Shown in pieces: positions 18,570 through 26,754 of a stretch of DNA of 64,000 nucleotides; position 1 is the stretch's first letter; every line of letters begins with the position of its first letter. This stretch comes from Ruminococcus sp. GTDB taxonomy: Bacteria; Bacillota; Clostridia; Oscillospirales; Ruminococcaceae. The stretch covers positions 50,399-114,398 of the forward strand of contig SVNT01000007.1 in NCBI GenBank assembly GCA_015066785.1. Reading direction: 5' to 3'. The notes under the pieces were generated by a model, which was not told the DNA's origin, searched no databases, and worked only from the letters and a program-made list of their open reading frames with translations. The position numbers and the translations under genes were made by a program.

Positions 18570-18676
18570 GAAAATCTATTTTGACCACTATTTACATATA
18601 AACCTCAGATGTTCAATCTGCGTTTTTTAGTATCCGCAGATTGATTTACCAACAACCACAGAAAGAAGGATTACAT

Positions 18677-19123
18677 ATGTCATCAAAAGCAGACAAGGCG
18701 TTATGGCTGTTCTCCAGCAACTTCAACTGCTCGCAGGCGGTGCTCACCGCTTTTGCATCGGATTTCGGGCTTGACGAAAAGCTCGCACTTATGCTCGGCA
18801 CGCAGTTCGGCGGAGGGGCAAGAAACGCCGAGATGTGCGGCGCCGTATCGGGAGCGTTAATGGTTCTCGGCTTGAAATACGGACATTTCGACCCCGAGGA
18901 CAACGAGCAGAAATCCCGTGCCTACGCCATAGCAAGCGAGTACACAAAGCGTTTCAAGGAAATCAACGGCTCGATAGTCTGCCGTGACCTTCTCGGATAC
19001 GACCTTACTATTCCGGAAGATATGGTGCAGATTAAAGAAAAGAAACTGTTCAGCGATATATGCCCGAAGATGATCAAAAGTGCCGTTGAGGTGCTTGAGA
19101 GTGTGCTCAATGACTACGAATAA
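18677..19123 (+). CDS. C-GCAxxG-C-C family (putative redox) protein
   Basis: A 148-residue protein with four conserved-looking Cys: NCSQAV, EMCGAVSGALMVLG, IVCRDLLG and DICPKM. Their spacing fits the family named after the motif C-GCAxxG-C-C, a set of small helical proteins presumed to bind a metal or act in redox chemistry; the central motif here is CGAVSG. GAAGGA lies six bases before the ATG at 18677; an upstream TTG at 18641 has no ribosome site. A 10-bp hairpin at 18613-18644 lies just upstream and may be regulatory. The substrate is unknown. Confidence 0.8.
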   Translation: MSSKADKALWLFSSNFNCSQAVLTAFASDFGLDEKLALMLGTQFGGGARNAEMCGAVSGALMVLGLKYGHFDPEDNEQKSRAYAIASEYTKRFKEINGSIVCRDLLGYDLTIPEDMVQIKEKKLFSDICPKMIKSAVEVLESVLNDYE

Positions 19124-19127
19124 CAGC

Positions 19128-19160
19128 AAGCCGTGAGAAATCACGGCTTTTTATTTTATT
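19128..19160 (+). terminator. Terminator after the Cys-rich gene
   Basis: AAGCCGTGA/TCACGGCTT stem with GAAA loop followed by a T-rich tail. Confidence 0.85.
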
Positions 19161-19252
19161 GTCCGTACTTTTGGACAGCTACTATGCTATACTGTAAATA
19201 CAGCAAAGACCTCTTTCCGTTCATTCGGTTTCATACTTACATCCTTTCGCAG

Positions 19253-19290
19253 AGCCGCCGTTCCGTATCAGATTACGGGCGGCGGTTTTT
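19253..19290 (+). terminator. Second terminator-like hairpin upstream of the DUF1846 gene
   Basis: GCCGCC and CCGTA pair with TACGG and GGCGG, followed by TTTTT. No gene lies between this and the previous terminator, so a short untranslated transcript could exist here, but no clear promoter for it was found. Confidence 0.55.
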
Positions 19291-19311
19291 GCTTATTTGC
19301 AAAATTCCCTC

Positions 19312-19340
19312 TTGAATTTCAAGGGCAACTGTTGTATAAT
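19312..19340 (+). promoter_or_regulatory. Promoter of the DUF1846 gene
   Basis: TTGAAT, 17 bases, TATAAT. Confidence 0.7.
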
Positions 19341-19379
19341 AAATAATTGAAATAAATTTTATTTAAACGGGGTGTAATT

Positions 19380-20846
19380 ATGACGGCAATCGGCTTTGAC
19401 AACGAAAAATATCTGCGTATGCAGTCCGAACATATCCGTGAGCGTATAGCACAATTCGGCGGAAAACTCTATCTTGAATTCGGCGGAAAATTATTCGACG
19501 ACTACCATGCGTCGAGAGTTCTCCCCGGGTTTGAGCCTGACAGTAAGCTCAAGATGCTCCTCCAGCTCAAAGAAAGAGTTGAGGTTGTCATGGTCATCAG
19601 CTCGCAGGACATTGAAAAGAACAAGCTCCGTACAGACCTCGGAATAACATACGACCTTGATGTTATCCGTCTGATAGACTGTTTCCGTACAATCGGACTT
19701 TATGTCGGAAGCGTAGTAATGACGCAGTACAACGGACAGACAGCCGTTGACGCTTTCCAGAAGCGCCTTGAATCTCTCGGCGTAAAGGTATACCGCCACT
19801 ACCCCATCAAGGGATACCCCTCTGACATTGCAAGAATTGTAAGTGACGAGGGCTACGGCAAAAACGAATTCATCGAAACCACACGTGAACTCGTAGTGGT
19901 TACGGCTCCCGGCCCCGGAAGTGGAAAGATGGCGACCTGCCTTTCACAGCTCTACCACGAGCATAAAAGAGGAAATCAGGCAGGATATGCAAAGTTTGAA
20001 ACCTTCCCGATATGGAATATTTCCCTCAAGCACCCTGTAAACCTTGCATATGAAGCAGCAACGGCAGACCTCAACGATGTCAATATGATAGACCCGTTCC
20101 ACCTTGAAGCGTACGGAGAGACAACGGTAAACTACAACCGTGACGTCGAAATCTTCCCCGTTGTTACAGCAATGCTCGAAAAAATCCTCGGCACCTGCCC
20201 GTACAAATCCCCGACGGATATGGGCGTAAATATGGCAGGCAACTGCATTATCGACGATGAAATTGTAAGAAAAGCGTCAAGTCAGGAAATTCTGAGAAGA
20301 TACTATACCGCCCTCTGCGATTACCGTAAGGGACTTATTACCGAAGATATAACTCTCAAAATGGAACTTCTCATGAAAAAAGCAAAGATTACAATGCACG
20401 ACCGCAATGTAATCGCCCCTGCGCTTCAGAAGGCGGCGTTGACGGGTGCTCCCGCAGCGGCTATGGAGCTTCCCGACGGCACGATAGTAACAGGAAAAAC
20501 CTCCGATATGCTCGGGGCGTCATCGGCACTTCTTCTCAACGCACTCAAGACGCTTGCAGGCATTGAGGATAAGGTACATCTCATCTCCCCGATTATTCTT
20601 GAGCCTATACAGCACCTCAAGGTTGACCATCTCGGAAACCGCAACCCAAGACTCCACACCGACGAGGCATTGATTGCGCTTTCAATCTGTGCGGCAACCG
20701 ACACCCGTGCAGAGCGTTGCATGGAACAGCTCTCAAAACTGAGAGGTTGCGAGGTACATTCCTCCGTAATACTTTCGGCAGTTGACGAAAAGGTATTCCG
20801 CAGACTCGGCGTAAACCTCACCTGCGAGCCGACATATCAGAACTAA
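19380..20846 (+). CDS. DUF1846 family protein
   Basis: The 488-residue protein begins TAIGFDNEKYLRMQSEHI, continues with REL-VVVTAPGPGSGKMATCL, where APGPGSGK near residue 179 resembles a P-loop, and contains FPIWNISLKHPVNLAYEAAT. These features and the length fit the DUF1846 (UPF0371) family found widely in Firmicutes. It is cytosolic and has no established reaction that I know of; the glycine-rich loop suggests nucleotide binding. It is a single-gene transcription unit with its own promoter and terminator. Confidence 0.9.
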   Translation: MTAIGFDNEKYLRMQSEHIRERIAQFGGKLYLEFGGKLFDDYHASRVLPGFEPDSKLKMLLQLKERVEVVMVISSQDIEKNKLRTDLGITYDLDVIRLIDCFRTIGLYVGSVVMTQYNGQTAVDAFQKRLESLGVKVYRHYPIKGYPSDIARIVSDEGYGKNEFIETTRELVVVTAPGPGSGKMATCLSQLYHEHKRGNQAGYAKFETFPIWNISLKHPVNLAYEAATADLNDVNMIDPFHLEAYGETTVNYNRDVEIFPVVTAMLEKILGTCPYKSPTDMGVNMAGNCIIDDEIVRKASSQEILRRYYTALCDYRKGLITEDITLKMELLMKKAKITMHDRNVIAPALQKAALTGAPAAAMELPDGTIVTGKTSDMLGASSALLLNALKTLAGIEDKVHLISPIILEPIQHLKVDHLGNRNPRLHTDEALIALSICAATDTRAERCMEQLSKLRGCEVHSSVILSAVDEKVFRRLGVNLTCEPTYQN

Positions 20847-20849
20847 AAC

Positions 20850-20891
20850 AAAACCGACATTGTACCCAAAAAGCACAATGTCGGTTTTTTA
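20850..20891. terminator. Terminator after the DUF1846 gene
   Basis: AAAACCGACATTGT pairs with its complement around an 11-base loop and ends in T6. The A-rich left arm could also serve the convergent ABC operon. Confidence 0.85.
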
Positions 20892-20914
20892 TGATTATAT
20901 GAAGAACAGGGGGG

Positions 20915-21847
20915 TTAATCGTTTGCCTTTAAAGGAGCCTTTCTGTATGTAAAAAATGTCACAAAGAACATAACAACCGCTAATGTGAAGAGCGTAACCA
21001 CCGTGTATACGGGGCTTGTGGCAATCCCTTCAATTACCTTTGACACCTTGGTAAGAAATACTTCGAATTCTCTTGAAACCACCGAAAAATATCCTATTAC
21101 AGAAGGAAGAATTATCGTGAATGTCACAGGGAATCCTACTGCAACAATAATCTTCACTGCCTTGTTTGCACGGTAGAATACTCCTCCGATAATCTGACCG
21201 ATGAGGAATGCGTCAAATACGGAAAGAATATCGAAAAGCATATTGAGCGTGAACTTTGACGCACCGTTTGCAAACTCGTAGCCTACGCCCCAGTCAACAG
21301 AATATATCTGCTCGAATACTGAAACATAGTCCAGTAAAAGTCCGAAAATTCCGCAGATGAGGTAAAGTCCGACAGCAAGAACAACGCTTGTTGCAAGTCC
21401 TACAAGCATAGTTGACAGGTACACGGTTTTTCTTGAAATACCGTTTGCGAAACCGAGCCAAAGTATTTCCTTATAGAAAACTATACCGCAGACAAAAAGG
21501 AAAATTCCCGCTGATGTTTCCATACCGCTGACAACATTGCCGTTGTCGTAATAATATTCATCTCCGTCGACATCAATATAAGTGCAATTACCGTCGGGGT
21601 ATGTAATATCCTTTGAACCGTCAGCGTATTCAATGATAATTTCGTTGTTTTCTCCGAGATATGCTTTTTCTCCCTCTTCGGCATGTTCGTTCACCAGATC
21701 GATGATAGCCGTATCATATGTCTCCAGCGCTACTATCCTGTCAAGCACTATGCCGCACAGGAATACACACACGATAACGATGCAGTATATGAGCGCCGCC
21801 CTGAGCATATTTTTCATCGAAACTTTAAAAATAGGTTTTATATTCAT
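20915..21847 (-). CDS. ABC transporter permease-like membrane protein
   Basis: A 310-residue membrane protein: one segment at about residues 14-36, an acidic extracytoplasmic loop of about 65 residues rich in Tyr, Asp and Asn (around DVDGDEYYYDNG), then about five further membrane segments and a basic C-terminus. This is the topology of permeases encoded with YtrA-type regulators and single ABC ATPases. It is third in the gntR/ATPase/permease operon, 15 bp after the ATPase gene, and would provide the pore. The exported substrate is unknown; envelope-active antibiotics are typical inducers of related systems. Confidence 0.78.
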   Translation of the reverse strand: MNIKPIFKVSMKNMLRAALIYCIVIVCVFLCGIVLDRIVALETYDTAIIDLVNEHAEEGEKAYLGENNEIIIEYADGSKDITYPDGNCTYIDVDGDEYYYDNGNVVSGMETSAGIFLFVCGIVFYKEILWLGFANGISRKTVYLSTMLVGLATSVVLAVGLYLICGIFGLLLDYVSVFEQIYSVDWGVGYEFANGASKFTLNMLFDILSVFDAFLIGQIIGGVFYRANKAVKIIVAVGFPVTFTIILPSVIGYFSVVSREFEVFLTKVSKVIEGIATSPVYTVVTLFTLAVVMFFVTFFTYRKAPLKAND

Positions 21848-21862
21848 TTTTCTCTCTCCTTA

Positions 21863-22714
21863 CTAATCGTTCGTCATCTGTATAAACAGTTTCTGGAGGT
21901 CGAGCTTTGATACCTCGAGGTTATCGGGAATATCAGCCTCGTTGTATGTTCCGATGATGTATGCTGTCTTGAGGTTTCCGAGAACATCTTCCCCTATCTT
22001 CTCTTTACCATCGCAGTATTTATCAACGGCACCCGATGCGCCCGAAATTGCATAGCCCTTTGATACAAGCGCCTGCGTTTCCTCGTCGGAAACGATTTTT
22101 CCGTTCTTTATCACTATACAGCGCTCGACAAGGTCTGCCGCCTCTTCGATAAGATGTGTGGAAATCACATATGTAGCAGGCTTTTCGGAATATCTCTCTA
22201 TAAGCGCACGGTAGAACATATCTCTGTGGTTTGCGTCAAGTCCGAGAACAGGCTCGTCGAGGAAAACTATATCCGCATTGCAGGAAAGTGCGATAATCAG
22301 CTTGAATATCGACTTATATCCCGTCGAAAGCGACTTCAGCTTCTTATTTACCGAAAGCCCGAATTTTTCGGAAAGTGCAAGTGCGTATTCCATATCAAAG
22401 TCCTTGTAGAACTCCTTGCTGTCCTTGAAAACCGTAAGCACCTTGTCGGAATCCCAATAGAGATTCTTATCTGACATACAGTATATCTTGGACAACGCCT
22501 TGTCATTTTCGCAGACATTTTCGCCGTCGATGAGAACTTCTCCCTCGTCTGCATAAAGTCTGTTGGAAATAACATTGAGCATCGTCGATTTTCCGGCACC
22601 GTTTCGTCCGAGAAGTCCGTATATCACATTTTCTTCAAGTGTGAGCGATACATTGTCGAGTGCCACCACATCCTTGAATTTCTTTGTGACATTCTTCAGT
22701 TCTATCTTACTCAT
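21863..22714 (-). CDS. ABC transporter ATP-binding protein
   Basis: The protein (283 residues) has Walker A LLGRNGAGKST near residue 40, a modified signature STGYKSIFKL near 138, and Walker B ADIVFLDEPVLGLD near 160, as usual for YtrB/CcmA-like export ATPases; SLSTGYK departs from the standard LSGGQ. The start is ATG at 22714, overlapping the gntR stop by eight bases; an upstream TTG at 22729 is within the regulator gene and less likely. A C-terminal extension of about 70 residues follows the nucleotide-binding domain. Confidence 0.9.
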   Translation of the reverse strand: MSKIELKNVTKKFKDVVALDNVSLTLEENVIYGLLGRNGAGKSTMLNVISNRLYADEGEVLIDGENVCENDKALSKIYCMSDKNLYWDSDKVLTVFKDSKEFYKDFDMEYALALSEKFGLSVNKKLKSLSTGYKSIFKLIIALSCNADIVFLDEPVLGLDANHRDMFYRALIERYSEKPATYVISTHLIEEAADLVERCIVIKNGKIVSDEETQALVSKGYAISGASGAVDKYCDGKEKIGEDVLGNLKTAYIIGTYNEADIPDNLEVSKLDLQKLFIQMTND

Positions 22715-23075
22715 TTGTCTCCCTCTCAATCATTTTTATTATCTCTTCTTTTGTTATGTTGAGTTTTTTCGCCTCTCCGAGCAGAGTTTTTATATATGAA
22801 TCAAAAAACTCCTTCTGTCTTACTGAAAGTATTTTTGCGGTTGCGCCCTGTGATACAAACATTCCTACCCCTCTTTTCTTATAAATAACGCCCGATTCAA
22901 CAAGAATATTTATTCCCTTGAGTGCCGTTGCGGGATTTATCTTGTACTGCGCCGAAATTTCCGTGGTTGACGGAATCTGCGTTTCTTCGGGGAACACTCC
23001 CGAAATGATTGCGTCTTCTATCCCCTCGGATATCTGGACGAAAATCGGCTTGTCTGAATTTGCATTTATCAGCAT
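22707..23075 (-). CDS. GntR family regulator, YtrA subfamily
   Basis: At 122 residues it is a short GntR: a winged helix in residues 1-75 (DKPIFVQISEGIEDAIISG, PSTTEISAQYKINPATALKG, KRGVGMFV) and only about 45 helical residues after it, which defines the YtrA type that lacks a large ligand domain. It probably represses its own operon with the ABC genes downstream. A palindrome just after the -10 box (23110-23129) is the likely operator. GGAGAGGAG precedes the ATG. Confidence 0.92.
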   Translation of the reverse strand: MLINANSDKPIFVQISEGIEDAIISGVFPEETQIPSTTEISAQYKINPATALKGINILVESGVIYKKRGVGMFVSQGATAKILSVRQKEFFDSYIKTLLGEAKKLNITKEEIIKMIERETNE

Positions 23076-23109
23076 TTTTTCACTCCTCTCCTGTTTCGAA
23101 GTTATTTGG

Positions 23110-23129
23110 TTAATTACTTCTGTAACTAA
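23110..23129 (-). promoter_or_regulatory. Candidate operator of the YtrA-type regulator
   Basis: TTAGTTAC and GTAATTAA form an inverted repeat (7 of 8 positions) separated by AGAA, at the expected transcription start of the gntR operon. Confidence 0.55.
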
Positions 23130-23157
23130 CTATACAACACATTCCTTTCTTTGTCAA
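23129..23157 (-). promoter_or_regulatory. Promoter of the gntR-ABC operon
   Basis: TTGACA, 17 bases, TATAGT on the minus strand. Confidence 0.8.
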
Positions 23158-23205
23158 CCCCTTTTTTGAAATTTTTTCTTCAACGGGTATAATTCCTCCC
23201 GATAC

Positions 23206-23234
23206 TTGACTTTTCTTATTATAAAAAGTATAAT
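23206..23234 (+). promoter_or_regulatory. Promoter upstream of the YtxH-like gene and ychF
   Basis: TTGACT, 17 bases, TATAAT on the plus strand. Confidence 0.75.
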
Positions 23235-23273
23235 TAATACGATTAAAATAAACACAAAGGAAGGTACACACTA

Positions 23274-23447
23274 ATGAAAAATGTTATTGCTGTTCTCATC
23301 TCATTCGTTATCGGCGCTGTTGTGGGAGTTATCCTCGGCCCCGAACTCAAGAAAATCCTCGACTCAAAGAAGAAGGGCGACGACTCTCTCGGATTTGACG
23401 ATGAATTCTTCTATGACGACGAAGATATGGACATCTACTGCGACTAA
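23274..23447 (+). CDS. Small YtxH-like membrane protein
   Basis: A 57-residue protein: MKNVIAVLISFVIGAVVGVI forms one membrane segment, followed by LGPELKKILDSKKKGDD and a very acidic tail rich in Asp, Glu and Phe/Tyr. A single glycine-rich helix near the N-terminus plus charged tail is the pattern of YtxH-like proteins. AAGGAAGG lies nine bases before the ATG, a promoter lies 40 bases upstream, and ychF follows after 27 bases, so the gene is very likely real and co-transcribed with ychF. Function unknown. Confidence 0.75.
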   Translation: MKNVIAVLISFVIGAVVGVILGPELKKILDSKKKGDDSLGFDDEFFYDDEDMDIYCD

Positions 23448-23474
23448 TTTTAACAGAAAAGGACTCTATTCATT

Positions 23475-24569
23475 ATGAAACTTGGTATGGTAGGACTTCC
23501 GAATGTCGGAAAAAGTACACTTTTTAACGCACTCACAAACGCAGGTGCAGAATCCGCAAACTATCCCTTTTGTACGATAGAACCCAATGTCGGCGTGGTA
23601 TCCGTTCCCGATGAACGCCTTGACAAGCTCGCAGAAATGTACGAGCCTGACAAGTTCACACCCGCCACACTTGAATTTGTTGACATTGCAGGTCTTGTAA
23701 AGGGTGCATCAAAGGGTGAAGGTCTCGGAAACAAATTCCTTGCAAACATCCGTGAGGTTGATGCAATCGTTCACGTCGTAAGATGCTTTGAGGATATTGA
23801 TGTCGTTCACGTTGACGGAAGTATAAATCCCGAACGTGACATTGAAACCATCGACCTTGAGCTTATCTTCTCCGACATTGAAATTCTCGACCGTCGCATT
23901 GACAAGAGCAAAAAACTCGTAAAAAGCGACAAGAAATATCAGACAGAGGTTGATTTCCTCGAAAGCCTGAAAGCGCACCTCGAAAGCGGAAAGGCTGCCC
24001 GTGCATACGACTATACAGAAGAAGAGGCCGAGATGATAAAGACAACTCCCCTTCTCTCTGCAAAGCCTGTAATTTATGCAGCTAACCTCTGCGAAAACGA
24101 TTTCGTGAACAACATCGAAACCAACGAACACTACAAGACTGTATGCAGAATTGCAGAGGAGCAGAATGCGGCAGTTCTCCCGATATGCGCACAGATTGAG
24201 GCTGAAATTGCCGATATGGACGCAGAGGACAAAAAGATGTTCCTTGCAGACCTCGGGCTTGAGGTTTCGGGACTCAACCGTATCATCAAGGAAGGTTATT
24301 CTCTCCTCGGACTTATCTCCTACCTCACGGCAGGAAAGCAGGAAGTCCGTGCATGGACAATCACAAGAGGGACAAAAGCACCTCAGGCGGCAGGAAAAAT
24401 CCATACAGACTTCGAAAAGGGATTTATCCGTGCCGAAGTTGTATCGTATGATGACCTTATTTCCAGCGGAACAATGGCTGCCGCAAAGGAAAAAGGTCTC
24501 GTAAGACTCGAAGGAAAGGAATATGTCGTTCAGGACGGCGATATTGTCCTTTTCAGATTTAATGTTTAA
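23475..24569 (+). CDS. ychF: Redox-regulated ATPase YchF (OLA1 family)
   Basis: A full-length 364-residue YchF: P-loop GLPNVGKSTLFNALT near residue 7, switch region PFCTIEPNVGVVSVPDERLD, DIAGLVKGASKGEGLGNKFL near residue 70, and a C-terminal TGS-like domain ending KEYVVQDGDIVLFRFNV. YchF is an Obg-class P-loop protein that binds ATP better than GTP and associates with ribosomes. It is followed after 11 bases by the first repeat protein, which lacks its own obvious promoter. Confidence 0.96.
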   Translation: MKLGMVGLPNVGKSTLFNALTNAGAESANYPFCTIEPNVGVVSVPDERLDKLAEMYEPDKFTPATLEFVDIAGLVKGASKGEGLGNKFLANIREVDAIVHVVRCFEDIDVVHVDGSINPERDIETIDLELIFSDIEILDRRIDKSKKLVKSDKKYQTEVDFLESLKAHLESGKAARAYDYTEEEAEMIKTTPLLSAKPVIYAANLCENDFVNNIETNEHYKTVCRIAEEQNAAVLPICAQIEAEIADMDAEDKKMFLADLGLEVSGLNRIIKEGYSLLGLISYLTAGKQEVRAWTITRGTKAPQAAGKIHTDFEKGFIRAEVVSYDDLISSGTMAAAKEKGLVRLEGKEYVVQDGDIVLFRFNV

Positions 24570-24580
24570 GAGGGTAATAT

Positions 24581-26656
24581 ATGACTTCGATTTTCAAAAA
24601 GTCAATACTTAAAATAGCTCTGCTGACTGCAGGGCTATTTGCCGTTTTCTTTGCCTTTTCACTTCTCCCCGCCCACGCAGAAAATTACGATATAAGCGTT
24701 TATATCACAAACCCCGAGGGCGGAACGGTAAGCTACAACGGAATGGCAAGGACATCGGGCTCGTATGTTTCCGTATCGGAAAACAGTCTGGCAATCTTCA
24801 ATATAGAGCCTGCCGCAGGGTATAAGGTCGGTTCCGTGAAATATACGGGCGGAACACTGTCAAAAAGCGGAACGCTCTACACCACCCCGGCAGTAACCTC
24901 CGACGGAACAATATACATCACATTCGAACAACAGAATACATTCAATGTAAAGCTCTCCATAGGAGATGAAGGCGTAATCACCGATACAAACGGCGTAACC
25001 CTGCTCTACGACACCACAACCGTCACAGAAGGCGAAAGCTTTGAATTCTGCGTAGTTGCGGCATCGGGATACGGCGTGAAATCCGTTTCATACGCAGGGA
25101 CAGACCTCACCCCAGACGCAGCGGGCGTGTATTCTTTCACGCCGAAAACAAGCGGAACTCTCTATGTAAGATTTGCGGAACATTGCGAAATCGAATTTTC
25201 TGTCGGAGTGGAGGGAATTGTCACCGACACCGAAGGGAATGTCCTTTCGGGCTCCACCATTGAAGTAGTAAAGGGAAGCTCCTTCCGTTTCCTTGTCGAC
25301 ACCGACGAAGGTTACGGAGTAAAGAGTGCGTCGATATATTACGGAAGTGCGATAAAAAAGCTCTCCCCTAACCCCGACGGCAGTTACACGATAAACAACC
25401 TCAACTCTTCCTGCGTGGTATATATCGATTTCCAGCTTGTGTACAGCCTTGAAATCGTAAAACCGCCCGAAAAGTGCAACCTCGTTGTAAAATGCGGTGC
25501 CGAACAGCTTTCAACGGGAAAGCAGGATATTCTCCGTGGAAGTACGATAAACCTCTCAACTTCAACAGACGCAGGTACGGGATATATCTTCTCCCATTAC
25601 CTCGTGACAAAGAGCGGGCTTAATTCGGGTACTGAAACATTTACCGAAAAGGAGCTTGAGCTCCCGATAACGACAGACACGGTAATCGAGGCGGTATACA
25701 AGAAGGTTGACGCTTATACAATTACTATAATAACAACGGGCGGCGGAACAATCACCCAGACGGGCGGACTTTCCGTCAACCAGACGAACATAAAGGTAAA
25801 CCGTGGGGATTCGGTAACCTTCACTATCTCCCCCGACGCAAACTACAAGCTGAAATCCATTCAGTATTCGGGAGTCACTCTCGAACAGAACGGCAACCAC
25901 TTCACAACCGAGCCTATAACCGCAAACCAGACCCTCACGGTTGAATTCAAGGGCAAATCTGACAATGTGGAAGGCATAGAGGTCACAGCCGAGGGTACAG
26001 TAGTAACGGTAAAATCCCTTGACGAAATAGAAGACCTTTTCTCAGCAAACGAAGGGAATATTCTCCGTGTCCCCGTGGGAGAAGGCACGCTTTCTGCGGA
26101 AATGCTCTATCAGCTCCAGGGAAAGAACATCTGGCTCGACCTTGTCGGCGACGGATATTCGTGGAATTTAAACGGAAATGATGTCGTGCTTGAAAAATAC
26201 GAGCCTGCCGATATTGCGGTATCGCTCCGTGACCAGTACGCAACCGCAAGCGTCACAAAGCTCTCATCATTCAGCGATAAGATACAGATAAACTTCAACT
26301 CACAGACGAAATTCCCGTTCAAAGCAACGCTGAACGTGAATGTCGGAACCAAATATTTCGGCAAGCACGCAAGTCTGTTCAAAGTGGATATGACCGATTT
26401 TTCCGTAAAATACATCAGCAGTTCGGAAATCACCCCCGACGGCAATGCGGCTTTCACGCTTGACGAAGGTGGAAACTACATCGCAGTAATCTCCGACGAA
26501 GCGGTAACCGACGAAGAAATCAACTCAATCACCGCAGGCACAAAGATTGACACGGGAGAGCGCCAGCTTGTATTCTCAGTAGCGCTGTTGTTCATTCTTG
26601 CGGCACTCGGAGGGTTGATTTACTACGCAATGGCGAAGTTCAACAAAACCAAATAA
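24581..26656 (+). CDS. Surface-exposed repeat protein, membrane anchored (paralogue 1)
   Basis: A 691-residue protein with an N-terminal signal sequence (cleavage expected after AHA, about residue 33), at least four diverged beta-rich repeats of 80-90 residues (typical line: GYKVGSVKYTGGTLSKSG), and a conserved C-terminal domain of about 180 residues. It ends with a membrane segment near 662-684 and a short basic tail. There is no LPXTG sortase signal. The repeats resemble the bacterial Flg_new/InlB-B type used as stalks. The domain with FPFKATLNVNVGTKYFGKH recurs in the next gene at equivalent positions, so the two are tandem paralogues. Probable role: cell-surface adhesion or stalk; no catalytic motif is visible. 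Confidence 0.72.
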   Translation: MTSIFKKSILKIALLTAGLFAVFFAFSLLPAHAENYDISVYITNPEGGTVSYNGMARTSGSYVSVSENSLAIFNIEPAAGYKVGSVKYTGGTLSKSGTLYTTPAVTSDGTIYITFEQQNTFNVKLSIGDEGVITDTNGVTLLYDTTTVTEGESFEFCVVAASGYGVKSVSYAGTDLTPDAAGVYSFTPKTSGTLYVRFAEHCEIEFSVGVEGIVTDTEGNVLSGSTIEVVKGSSFRFLVDTDEGYGVKSASIYYGSAIKKLSPNPDGSYTINNLNSSCVVYIDFQLVYSLEIVKPPEKCNLVVKCGAEQLSTGKQDILRGSTINLSTSTDAGTGYIFSHYLVTKSGLNSGTETFTEKELELPITTDTVIEAVYKKVDAYTITIITTGGGTITQTGGLSVNQTNIKVNRGDSVTFTISPDANYKLKSIQYSGVTLEQNGNHFTTEPITANQTLTVEFKGKSDNVEGIEVTAEGTVVTVKSLDEIEDLFSANEGNILRVPVGEGTLSAEMLYQLQGKNIWLDLVGDGYSWNLNGNDVVLEKYEPADIAVSLRDQYATASVTKLSSFSDKIQINFNSQTKFPFKATLNVNVGTKYFGKHASLFKVDMTDFSVKYISSSEITPDGNAAFTLDEGGNYIAVISDEAVTDEEINSITAGTKIDTGERQLVFSVALLFILAALGGLIYYAMAKFNKTK

Positions 26657-26663
26657 ATACCCA

Positions 26664-26692
26664 AAAAGCCTTGATTATTCAAGGCTTTTGTG
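26664..26692 (+). terminator. Terminator after repeat protein 1
   Basis: AAAAGCCTTGA/TCAAGGCTTTT stem with TTAT loop. Its right arm and loop overlap the next promoter. Confidence 0.75.
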
Positions 26693-26699
26693 CTATACT
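26671..26699 (+). promoter_or_regulatory. Promoter of repeat protein 2, overlapping a terminator
   Basis: TTGATT, 17 bases, TATACT; the -35 box lies within the terminator hairpin. Confidence 0.6.
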
Positions 26700-26754
26700 G
26701 ATTATATATGTATGCATTATCACTTTTCAGTTACGGAAGGGTTGGTTATAGAAT

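Noticed and set aside
17526..18640. tRNA-Pro as the integration site of the AT-rich gene at 17709
   Set aside because: No duplicate of the tRNA 3' end was seen on the far side, and no integrase is present.
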